In this document: piece after piece, positions 19,938 through 29,985 of the stretch | Numbering within the stretch: position 1 is the first letter of the stretch | Layout of the letters: each line of letters opens with the position of its first letter | DNA from: Zopfochytrium polystomum | Lineage: Eukaryota > Chytridiomycota > Chytridiomycetes > Chytridiales > Chytridiaceae | Direction of reading: 5' to 3' | Assembly (NCBI GenBank): GCA_025765615.1 | Contig: JAIVFJ010000044.1 | Coordinates: forward strand, 186,001-250,000 | DNA: 64,000 nucleotides | Notes under the pieces: generated by a model | What the model saw: the letters and a program-made list of their open reading frames with translations, nothing else | What the model was told of the DNA's origin: nothing | Database searches by the model: none | Program-made: the position numbers and the translations under genes

Positions 19938-21147
19938 ACGCTGTCCCTTTCTTGGACCCCCCCCCGAACGACGTTGTCCAAGAGATACGAAAGCATCAAA
20001 GGAATGAAACTTGGAGTCCAACTTACGAGCACGACGGGATCCGTGGCTTCAAACTCGGGGGTACTCTTTTGCCACATTGGGGATCCTCAAGGTGCATGAG
20101 GCACCGGGGAAGTTTGCCACAATTCGTGCAACAAAGCTTCCCGAGCTGGAGGCCAAGAATCCCGCTGTTGCTTGTACGTTGGACTCGAAGTGGCATTCCT
20201 TGGGGGAGGAGCCTCTCTTGGAGGGAAAAAAAAAAAAAAAAAAAAACACGAAGAAAAACCTAGCGTTCGGTCCCGAGCCGGTTCGACGCTGCCCACAAAC
20301 AGCTGCGTCATAACGAGACGGTTCTGGTTATTGATTTTTTTTTGGCCCCGTCTCCCTCTTCTGTTGTTCTGTTCTCTCGGCTTGCCAGCTGTCTGCTCCC
20401 CCCGCGCTCGTCTCGTTATTACCCACCCCCATTACCCCATGCCCCCCCCCGCGTATGTAGAGTAATAATATATTTTTTATTGTCGATGCGTCGAAAAATA
20501 CCCGCTCCGTTGTTTGCCAATTTGATACCAGTCTTGAAGAGAAAAGGTTCCTCTCCAGGTGTTGACTGGGATGCTTTCTGGGCTTCTACCTCCGCACCAG
20601 GGTGAGCGAGAGGGAGACAAGGGCGCACCGGCTTGGTGGCGCAGCCGAATTAGACAAAAAAAGACACTCGATACAATGTGGGGCCGGTGGCACTTTGAAT
20701 GGTGTTTGTCTACCAAACGGCACAAATTCAGTCCGACCTCAGAAATACGGCAGCCAGAGTTCAGAAATACGACGGGACCGCGGCAAGAAAAATAAAATGC
20801 AAATCAAGGACAATAGTAAAAGGAGAAACAAAGAAGAGGAGCAGGGTGGGATGGGGTGGGGAGGAAAAGGGAAACGAGGGGACAGAAGGCAAAATAGCAA
20901 CATAGCCGAGATACTGAAGGTGGGGTGGGGGGAGTCAAAGGCAAAAAGGAGGGGTAGGGAAGGTCCGTTCCGGCTTACTCTATGATGTTAGGACCCTCCA
21001 CTCACTCGAGCAGCAACTCCACTGCAATAATCGCACAGAAAGTATGCCTTGATTTTCGCCAATCGATCGGCCGCAACGTCCTTCCCACCTTGTCTTAAAA
21101 AGGCCTCCTTCCCCCCCGATCCTCCCTTTGTAAACGTCATCGTCCTT
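18022..21147. other. Long intergenic region, homopolymer-rich
   Basis: About 3.1 kb without a supportable gene. It holds long T tracts (18247-18271, 18358-18382, 18750-18775, 19904-19936) and A tracts (18604-18620, 20225-20244). A short protein-like stretch near 20070-20220 (ILKVHEAPGKFATIR..., plus strand) lacks start, stop and recognisable family and might be a decayed exon. Confidence 0.5.
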
Positions 21148-23755
21148 TCACAGAAGCGCAACCGCAGCCGCCACGACCGCCGCGAGCGCCACCACCACAC
21201 CGAAAGCCCATCCAGTAGTCGCGCGCACCATAGCCGCAGGACCGCCCATCGCCGCAGACTTTGACGTAGGCGACACGGTTGCGCCCGGCGGCAGCGTGAC
21301 CGATGTGGCGGGGCCGCTGCCAAGCAGGATCGTGACGGCGACGCTGGGCACGCCGCTGGCGCTCAGCGCAAACACGAACCAGTGTCCTGGCGGCGCCACG
21401 TTGCCGTTTGGCGGCATCTTGAAGATCACGTACGTCGAGTTGGAAAACACCAGCGTCGGTTCAAGGAGCCGCTGGTCGGTGTTTGTGCTGTGCGTCACGG
21501 TCGTGTATCGCACCAGCGTGATGCGCGATACCGCCGCGCCGCTCGCGGAGAGCTGGAACCCGACCAGACTGCCCCACGTGAAGGTCGTGTTGGACGGGGC
21601 AACCAGGATCGGGCGGACGCTGCCGGGTGCGAGGTAGGGAGGGGTGAATTGTTCTGATAAGGGGGAGAAGCACGAGTGGAGTCAGTCTTTCCCGGAATCC
21701 AAGTTGAACAACAAAGACCGAATACTCTACCCATGCGGTACTCGTAAGGGGACGTGCAGACGCCAGTTTGGTTGGTGGGGTAGCACTGCGGCTTGGCGCT
21801 GGTAGTGGGGTCAGAAAAGTTGATAAATGCTGCCGTGGGGCCGACAGCCGTGTCGGTTCCCCAGTAGTCCAGGTAGTTTGCCATCTCGCTGCCCTGCGTG
21901 ATAACGCTGCCGTCGCTCAACAGCACCGCGGCACTGTGGTAGCTGCGCGCCACGGTGCTCTTGCCGACGGTAGTCCAAGTGTTCTTCACCGGGTCGTACA
22001 GGTCAGTGTCAAAGACCGGCGCGGCGGCATACTGCACGTCACCAGCGTTGCCGCCGGCCTGGCCCCAACCCATACCGTTGGTGACAAGGACAGTGCCGTC
22101 TGGAAGCAGCGCTGCGTCGGGCATGAGCCGCCCGTGCGGCATGTTGTTCATGACGGTCCATTTCGCGTTTGCGTCGTCTGGGGAAATCGACACGCAGGCG
22201 GAGGAGGCAGTAAAGGTCGTTTGCATGGAGCCGCCGCAGATCATGACAGTTGCTTTGTAGCCCTCGCTTTCCTTCATGGGCAGGAGGAATCCAGTGGGAG
22301 TGTGACTGTTGAACAAAGTTGAGAGGGGGTCCTGTTACTTGGATATCCCACCGGTACGTTGGAACCAACGACACTCACGGGTAGATCCAGGGGGCGTGGT
22401 CCAACGTTGGAACGTCAGCGATGCTGACAGTGTTTGCCTCGGTCGTGCCTGGGTCGACGTTGGGGTCGATTAAAACAGTCTTGTTCGAAACCATCATGAA
22501 CACTTTTCCACTTGGAAGCATGAAGCCTATTCAAAAATGAATCGAGCAATGCGTTAAACCGAGGTCACCTTGCGAAGGCTCTTCAAAGTTTTACTAACAG
22601 ATCGGGTACATGTTATGAGGGAACGCCCAGTTCAGCAAGCTGCTGCGAATTGATTTCGCGTAGCGGGTCGGGTAAAACTCGTAGGTCGGGTTGTTGCTGT
22701 CCGCAAGATTTCCGAAGTCTAGGTTTTTCAAGTCACCGCCAGCAATGAAGAGACTGTCATTGTTGAGGTTGAGTGGTGGTCAGCAGTTACTCTGCTCAAA
22801 ACAGTGTTCGCTCTGAAAATCGTTGGCTCACCTGCCGTCAGCCATTGTGACAACTGTGGGATACCATCTACGTCAGCAATGCCAAAAAAGGCGGTGGGAA
22901 AGACACTGGTTAGCGACGTTCATCAACCTGTAAGTGAATGGATGAACGAACAGGCACAGACCTTGCCGTTGTCATTTGATACGTCTCGTCCCACATGGAC
23001 GTCGCCAGATCAAACTTTCTGATGCGGTCGATGCCGTTGAACAAGAACGTGCCGGTATCCGTCTGGCTGTAGTTCGCAACGTTGTTACTGTCGTCTTGCA
23101 GGGTGGACGAAGCCTGACGATCGCCGCCCACAACAAACACATTTCCGTCGGCCGCCTGGGAGTGGCCTGCACAGAAAGCGTTGTACACGACGGGGTTCGG
23201 CGCGTAGCTGATGGTTCCGGCGTTCGGGTCGATCGAAATAATGACTGACGTAACACCGTTTGTGTTTGGGTTGATGAAAGGGAACTACAAAACATAGTGT
23301 AAGTCGTAAACTCGATCCGTCGCGCTGAATAGAGATAACGAGCCATGAACGTACTGGGTGTGTGTGTGGCCGCTCAATGCACATGAGCTTGTCGTTGGGG
23401 AGGAGGAGGTTGTGAATGCACATGGAACCGGTCTTTCCCTCCGTGCCATCGGGGGCGTCTTTTGGAAGAAACCGGCAGATATTTAGTAACGGAGAGTGCA
23501 GCGCGACCAGCCAGCGAGCGAATCGAGTCAAGCAGAGTCGTGTAGGGGGGGGTTATGTGGGAAAGATCGCTCGTGGCGCAGGGAGTTTTGTGTTTTTCAT
23601 TGGGGCTGGTGGATCGATTCGTTGCACTCACTCATGACCCTCCAGCCAACAGCCGAAGCGGCAGCGTCCACCCCAGGAGCAGCCGCCGAAGCGGCCAGGA
23701 TCGTTAACGCTGCAGCAGCAGCGGCCGCGATGTGCGAATATTGCGAGGAGACCAT
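21148..23755 (-). CDS. Galactose oxidase/glyoxal oxidase-like copper radical oxidase (AA5 type)
   Basis: Eight exons, all joining in frame: 23632-23755, 23355-23458, 22962-23284, 22832-22867 (a 36-nt microexon), 22599-22753, 22379-22526, 21731-22305, 21148-21653; 656 residues. The N-terminal signal peptide (MVSSQYSHIAAAAAAALTIL) indicates secretion. A kelch-propeller catalytic domain precedes a C-terminal DUF1929-type domain. The expected copper/cofactor residues are all visible: Cys in YNAFCAGHS and Tyr in ARWYPT (the Cys-Tyr cofactor pair), Tyr-His in RSYHS, and the last His in VTHSTNTDQR. The family oxidises primary alcohols or aldehydes to give hydrogen peroxide; substrate cannot be told. 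A hydrophobic tail (WAFGVVVALAAVVAAAVALL) after a small-residue stretch suggests a GPI signal or membrane anchor. The microexon encodes part of the catalytic WYPT motif. Confidence 0.9.
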
Positions 23756-24105
23756 CTCTAAATATGAGTGCCCTTGTTGGAGGGGGAGGGGGAGCGTGCG
23801 CGGGCGCTGAACGGGGCAGCGGCGGTTGGGGCGGAGGAGCCGACGGCTTAAGCACAAGAGAGAGCGTCGAGGGGCGCGCTCCTTGGTGGTTATTTAATTT
23901 GGGTTGGTCTTTTTTTTTCCCTTGTTTTTCTCGTTTTTCCTTTTTTTTTACACTTTTTTCTTGCTTTTCTTATTTCTTTCCGACTTGGTTGGTTTGTGGC
24001 GGGTCGTTCCCTTGTCTCACACACATACTCTCTCTCTGTCTGTCGCAGTCTCTCGCTCCCTGCCTGTCTCCATCTTCATTGCCCATTCCGAAAATTTTTT
24101 TTCTG

Positions 24106-24136
<31 letters not shown>

Positions 24137-24428
24137 CTTGTGTATCCCATCTCGCTGAGGAGGCAACCCATTTCTATTTTTGTGATCTCTCTTTTTGTTT
24201 CTTCCTTTTTTTTTTTTCTGTCCTTCCTTGCCTGTCCAGCCCTCTGTCTCTCGGGCGAGGGTGGCTGTGGCCCGTGTCTTCTTCGCCATCTTCGATCAGC
24301 ACAAAGTCACGATCAGTCACATCGTTTTGGCGGCCCGGAGGCAGGTTGCTCTCCTGCCTCCCGAATTCAGTGGGCTGCTGTTGCAATCGCATGCATGCTC
24401 CGAGGCCGCTCATCACTCTCTCACACCC

Positions 24429-24432
<4 letters not shown>

Positions 24433-24489
<57 letters not shown>
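24433..24489 (+). repeat. (CA)n microsatellite
   Basis: Nearly perfect run of about 28 CA units. Confidence 0.9.
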
Positions 24490-24492
<3 letters not shown>

Positions 24493-24865
24493 CCTCTGCC
24501 TCTCGATCTGTTCCTCTCTTTATGCGTATCTTTCTTCTTTCAGAGCCGAGCGTGTCGCGCTCCCAAAACAGCCGTTTGTCTGCCACATACATGCAGCACA
24601 TACCGCACATACCCCCGTCTGTCCAATAAAGCAGCATGTGCAGCATTGATATTGTTCACCACTGTAAACAGTCTACTCTGAGTGAGTGAGTGGAAGGAGT
24701 GAATGAAGTGGAGATGAGTGTTTGTGAGTGGTCCTTCTCCCAACTTGGAGAGAAAGAGAAAAACTCTGATGAAATATTGATACATAATGATGATATGCAC
24801 GCTATAATAGTTGCTAGGAAAGCCTGACCAGCACAGGGTAAAAACCTCTCCTATATTATATGCTT

Positions 24866-25074
24866 GAGCAGTGGAGGAGGAAAACTGTTAACACTGGGTT
24901 TCTGTTCCACTTAATACTCAGAGTATTTGTCTACAGCGCAAGCCAGCGCCCAGGTCTGCATTGGCAGTGGCTCGCTCTCCCATGGGCATCGTGAGAACGA
25001 TAACTGACAGTCACAATAGGTTCAGGTCCATCTTGTGCCTCTTGCTGCTAACCAGTCAGTTCCGCCTAACAACC
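24866..25074. repeat. Dispersed repeat copy a
   Basis: Shares about 200 bp with 25841-26044: the ACACTGGGTTTCTGTTCCAC block, then GCGCAAGCCAG, CTGCATTGGCAGTGGCT and TAACTGACAGTCACAATAGG, ending CAGTTCCGCCTAACA. The right end recurs inverted at 29710 and 29891. The class is unknown. Confidence 0.75.
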
Positions 25075-25445
25075 ATGTAGACATTTGCAGTCTGCCAAGT
25101 CCCCACCAAACGGCGAACCTCTTAACTGCATTTGTTCGTGCGTATATTTGTTTGCTTTGTTGCGTTTCGCCACCTCTTTCTCTTTTTTCCTCTTTTTTTA
25201 TGTGGAAGCGCCAGACGCTTTCCTTGTTTGGGCACACTCTGTGCGATCGATCCACCCATTTAACACCTTCAACATCAGCTTCTTCAATTTTGTTGAACAC
25301 AGGCTTGTCTCGGGGTAGCAAGCCCATCTTCCGAGAGAAGTTGCTAATCCTGTGAGACTTCCATAACCGTAAGCCGCAGGTTTGCAAAGCGTCGAACCAA
25401 AACCCTGGGCTCAACCTGCTTCAGGCTGATTAACCTTCTCCTTTC

Positions 25446-25753
25446 TGTCAGGAACATGGCAGGACAGGGCAAGGCAGACATGGAACTGAGAGGAGTGATG
25501 ATTGTATTGGAAACAATAATTCACTTGAGGGATGGGACAGGTCCCCCATCCCCTTTTTATACCTTTTGAGAGTCTTCCTTGTCAAGACTCAAAGAAAGTT
25601 CCAGAAAGAGCAATTAGTAATACAATGATACCAATGATACCAATGACAACAAGACAAGTCAGGAAAGCAAAGAAGGTTCCAGAAGGTTCCACAAGGTTCC
25701 ATGAAGGAATGTTCTAGAAGGTTCCAGAGGTTTCCAGAGGGTGATTCATAACA
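25446..25753 (-). mobile_element. Solo LTR of the chromovirus family
   Basis: 308-bp LTR with TG..CA ends and a perfect 5-bp duplication ctttc at 25441-25445 and 25754-25758. It has diverged slightly from LTRs A-D (for example aacatggc for aacagggc), keeps the TATAAAA box and has the short GAA/TTC array. No internal sequence is attached, as expected after LTR-LTR recombination. It lies between the two copies of the dispersed repeat. Confidence 0.93.
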
Positions 25754-25840
25754 CTTTCTGAACAACCTGGATGTGAACCCGTGAGTGTGTGATTTCTGGG
25801 CCAATACGGACAGTTTTCCTCCTCCTCTGCTCAAGCAGAC

Positions 25841-26044
25841 AATATAGGAGGAACACTGTTTACACTGGGTTTCTGTTCCACTATATACTTGGAGTATTTG
25901 CCAACAGCGCAAGCCAGCCCCTGGGTCTGCATTGGCAGTGGCTTGCTCTCCCCATGGACATTGTTTAGAACAATAACTGACAGTCACAATAGGTTTGGGT
26001 CTGTCTTGTGCCTCTTCCTGCTAACCAATCAGTTCTGCCTAACA
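25841..26044. repeat. Dispersed repeat copy b
   Basis: Direct-orientation partner of 24866-25074. At its left end a block of about 33 bp bounded by CCTCCT/AGGAGG is inverted relative to copy a. Confidence 0.7.
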
Positions 26045-26963
26045 TAACCCACAGTTCCAAACCGCTAAGGTCCTTTGGCTTCGTAAGAAACCAGTCAGTT
26101 CTCCACACAGGATCACGATATAAATAGTAAACCAGGTGCAAGAAACGAGGAAGGGAAAATTGTTTTCCGGCTGATTGTCAGTTTGAAACAAAAAGCACAT
26201 TACCGCAACTAATGGCACTGGTTGGAATTGAACTACGGAAATAGAGGGAATCAGCGACTTTAAGATTTCCGCCTCACTGCGTTGAAAACCCTGTCTTCGT
26301 CTAAAAACATTGCTTTCTTTCTTTTTTTTTTTTCCGTTTGCGTCTCCATCCAGCGCCCAAGGCATCCAGCCGGTACCATTACCCAATAGGATCCATTGAG
26401 ATGGAATAAGCACTACTTGACTGATTTGCAAGCATCTGGATATCGCACGCCCTCAGCAAGCATCATCTCTTTGTTGTGCCCAGGATCGCCGCGTATGGCG
26501 AGCTCTGAACAGCGGCCTCAAACACAAGTGAGACTCCGCGAGCTCGTTGGAGTTAACTTGGTTGCCCAGAGACAGGGGCTCGCCTACCCTTTCTCGCAAA
26601 TGTGGATTCCAATCGTGGTTTTACTGCTTATATATTAATACCTCCCCCACCACCACAAAGTATCCACGACCAACGTTTTTCAAATAGAATTCACTAAGTC
26701 ATTCGACATCTCCCAATATGACGCTCCTCTCCAAAGTCGCTTCCCCCAAAGTCGTTTTGCCGAAGCGGCGAAGCGACAATCATGCTCTGTGCTACGCCAA
26801 AGAAATATTATACATCGACGCAAAGAGAGCACAAGCAAGTAGCGCCGGTTTTTCTCTTGATTTTGCTCTCTCTTCTGCTGGACACGCGCTACTATTTTAT
26901 TATTAACTATTGAAGCAAAGTATGCAGAAAATAGATAAACCACCCCCCCTCCCACCGCTACCC
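26045..26963. other. Intergenic region
   Basis: No gene recognised. It contains a T tract (26321-26333), mixed-composition sequence and the 3' flank of the RING gene, which reads leftward. Confidence 0.55.
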
Positions 26964-29200
26964 TTACCCCGTGCCCGCTTCTGCGACCGCCCTGCACATC
27001 GGACACGCCACGCTCACGCGCCCATCCTCCTGCCGCGGCGCCGCGGCCGCCACCGCGACCCAGCGCTCCAGGCACGCGGCGTGGAACGGGTGGCCGCACC
27101 CGTTCAACGCGCGCACCGCCGCCACGCCGTTGTCGCCGCAGTTGTCATTGTTGTTATCTTTGTCGATGCCGTCGTCGCGATCGCTGGAAGCGGCGGGAGC
27201 CGCGAGCGGCGCGAAGCAGATGGGGCAGTCGTCGCCGCTGACACCGTCGTCCTTCTCGTCGTCGTCGGCAGTCTCGTCTCGGGGGGAGCCGAGGAGGAGC
27301 GGACGGGAGAGCGAGCGGGCGAGCGCGCGGGGGTCGGTGGCGTTGGGGAGGAGGAGGGCGGCGAGGAGGCGGCGGGGCGGGGGCGCTGGCGGGGCGGAGT
27401 CGACGACAAAGGCGACGGCGAGGAGGAGCATTGTGGCGCAGCGCAGTACTGTTTCCGATTGCGACGCCGTGGCGACCACCGCGGTCGGAAGAAAGGTAAG
27501 ACTTTTGTCGCCCAGTGGTGGGTGGGGTGGGGTGAAACGACTTACAAAAGAGCAGGCGCGCCAGGGTGGTCCTCGCACCGACGTCGGAGCAGTCGTCGCT
27601 GGAGTCGAACGAGGTGAAGCCGAGACCCATCGTCGCCCTTTTTGTGAGAAAGACAATGAACCGAGAAAGAAAGGTTTCAGCCATCCCACACAGCCAACAA
27701 GAAAACAAGAAGAAGAAAAAAAAAAAAAAAAAAAAAAGAAACAGCCAAAAGCTCACATCTGCAACACCAGCACGCCCGCAAAGCTCCTCCACAGCCTCAG
27801 GGGCCTCCTTGCGAACCGCACCATGCGCCTCTGCGTGATCCGCTCGGCAGCGGCGGCGGCCTCGTGAACGAGAAAGACGGCGGCGGCGGCCGTGGCGGCG
27901 GCAAACTCTGCGTACAGGAAGCCGACGGCGCGGCGCTCGCGGGCGATGCTGGCGGCGTCCTCGAGCCACGTGCCGCCCTGGAAGAGCCGGCAGCGGTTTT
28001 CGGAGCGCTGGGTCAGCGCGAGGGCGGCGGTGAGGATGGTGAAGATACTTTGCAAGCTTGGGGTTCGGCGGGTCGTCAGCTTCTCGTGTACGGTGGAACA
28101 AAGAGCCGAGAAGACTCCCAACAACAACGCGTGTGCTCACCCCATCAGCGCTATTCCCAGCCACTCGATTTTCGACGCTCGAGCGCCGTCGGCAGGTCTC
28201 GCGCTGGTTAATGCTTGCCCACCGACGACGGCCACCACGATCGCGAACTGAAAGCCTGGTTGTCGTTGATGATTAACGAACATGAAGTGGTTTGGTCCAA
28301 TAGGAAACCAATCGTCGCAGAGGGAGGGAGGGAGGAGCGGGGAGTACTCACAAACGTGAAAAGCAGTTACCACGCCGAGCCGCTCGCTGCCAGGGGAGGT
28401 GGTCCAGCAGCCTTCATCGACCGGGATGAACAAGTAGGCCATCGCTGCGACAAGCGCCAGCACGCTGAAAGCGATTGAAGGGCCGGTTATTCCAAAAAAA
28501 ACCCGCCCATTCGCCCACGTCTACTTACATCTTGGTGGCCGCGCCACAGACCGCGATCCAGTAGCCGGCGGGCGCCTTGCCACGGTCAGCCGGGCGCGCC
28601 AGGCGCACCGCTCCCTCGCCGTTCTCGCGGTCATCAACGTCAGCGGCGGCGGCGGCGGGGCACCCGATGGCGGTGAAGGCCGCCGCGGCGAGGGCGGTGA
28701 CGACGACGGCCGATGCGGCCGAGTCGGCGGCAAGATACAGCCACGGCGGCGGTGGCGGGGGCCATGATTGCGTGGTGTTGCACGAGGACGACGAGGAGGA
28801 CGGCGGCGACGGGTGCGTGTGAAGCTGGGGCTGTGGAGGTGGTGGTGGCGATTGCGGTTGTGGCGGTTGTGGGGGTGCGGCGGCGGCGGTGGCGGTGGCG
28901 AAGACGGCGTAGAGCGAGGAGAGCGAGGATAGGAGGGAAGCCAGGGACGAAGGGCTGGGGTGGTTGGTTGAGCTCCTCCTCCTCGACTCTCTCTCTCGTC
29001 TCGTCTTTCTCTCTCTCATCACCTCTACTCGTCTCTCTCGTCTCTCTCCTCTCTCTCTCTCACACTCTCGCTCTCTCTCTCTCTCTTCGTTCTCTCTCTT
29101 ACCCGAGGGCCAGGCACAGGAACAAGACGTCGGCGGCGGCAGCAGAGGCAGCACCAGCAGAAGCAGCGGCCGACGACGACGACGACGAGGAGTCCGCCAT
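26964..29200 (-). CDS. Polytopic membrane RING-H2 protein (putative E3 ubiquitin ligase)
   Basis: Seven exons that all join in frame: 29103-29200, 28529-28954, 28352-28464, 28141-28255, 27757-28056, 27546-27637, 26964-27448; 542 residues. Start MADSSSSSS. Several hydrophobic segments are spread over exons 1-5 (SAASAVVVTALAAAAFTAIG; TKIVLALVAAMAYLFIPV; FQFAIVVAVVGG; SIFTILTAALAL; FAAATAAAAVFLV), so it is likely multi-pass. A low-complexity Pro/Gln/His loop lies in exon 2. After an acidic stretch the C-terminus has a RING-H2 finger: CPICFAPL, then GCGHPFHAACLERWV, then CPMCR, with an inserted Asp/Asn-rich loop between the first and second metal pairs. That architecture suggests ubiquitin transfer at a membrane. 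No closer family was recognised. The first intron is mostly (GA)n. Confidence 0.8.
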
Positions 29201-29709
29201 CAATCAATCAGCTTCACCGTAAATACTGCACCAATCGTGCTTGGCTGACCGCGTGACGAGGAAAAGTGTTTGTTGACACAAAATGAAAACGGGAAAATGC
29301 AACAAGAACAATTACGAAAACTATAAAAAAAATTTTGTTTCAGTTTTTTTTTTGTGCCCTGCCCGCCCACGTGACCACGTGACACTCATCAAGCAGAAGG
29401 AAAAAAAAAAAGAAAACAGGAGGGTTTGCTGTCTATCCACAAAGAGTTGTAGTGCTCTTTACATTTAATCAGAACGAAGCCAACCCTGACCACAGCGAGA
29501 CAAGGAACCTATCGCCACAACAGCGCCTGCCGCCCTTGAGGATCGTAGATGCTCCCGAGTCGACGCAGGGCAAAGGACAACAGGGGGGCGAAAGAGAAAG
29601 AGAATGAAAGAGGGAGAGGGGAAAGACGGAGTACAGGGTGTGAAAGGCTGCTGAGTGGAATGTCAAGGAACGAGGAATAAGAATTGATAAGGATAACCTT
29701 CGCTATTTT

Positions 29710-29775
29710 TTAGGCAGAATTGACTGGTTAGCAGCAAGAGGCACATGACTGACCTGAACCTATTGTGATTGTCAG
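29710..29775. repeat. Dispersed repeat copy c (partial)
   Basis: TTAGGCAGAATTGACTGGTT onward matches the reverse complement of the ends of copies a and b (GCAGCAAGAGGCACA, CCTATTGTGA, GTCAGTTAT). Confidence 0.7.
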
Positions 29776-29782
29776 TTATTTG

Positions 29783-29890
29783 AGCAAACAAATCGAGCCA
29801 GGTCACGCAAATTGAGAGTTTGGATGTGATTCAGAATTGGGATCAAATCTAATCAAGTCATATTGATATGAGATGTGTGTTTGTTGTTTG
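29783..29890. repeat. Paralogous empty site of the outer retroelement
   Basis: Matches 1761-1806 joined directly to 10927-10990, with a single gatgt (29823-29827) where the outer chromovirus has two. It shows what the target repeat looked like before insertion. Confidence 0.88.
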
Positions 29891-29985
29891 TTAGGCGGAA
29901 CTGAATGGTTTGCAGCAAGAGGCACAAGACGGACCCGAACCTATTGTGACTGATCAGTTATCGTTCTCACAATGCCCAAGGGGGG
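29891..29985. repeat. Dispersed repeat copy d
   Basis: TTAGGCGGAACTGAATGGTT onward, inverted relative to copies a and b and longer than copy c, including the TTATCGTTCTCAC block seen in copy a. Confidence 0.7.

Larger units (their letters stand above)
23756..25445. other. Intergenic region with microsatellites and repeat copy a
   Basis: Presumed promoter of the oxidase gene (reading leftward), T-rich stretches, (TG)n at 24111-24136, (CA)n at 24433-24489, then AT-richer repeat sequence. Copy a of a dispersed repeat lies at 24866-25074. No gene was recognised. Confidence 0.6.

Noticed and set aside
20011..20263. Protein-like stretch GILKVHEAPGKFATIR...
   Set aside because: No start, splice partner or known family; kept only as a remark in the interval entry.
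26205..26290. tRNA-like GTTCAATTC motif on the minus strand
   Set aside because: The flanking bases do not form a T stem or a matching acceptor stem.
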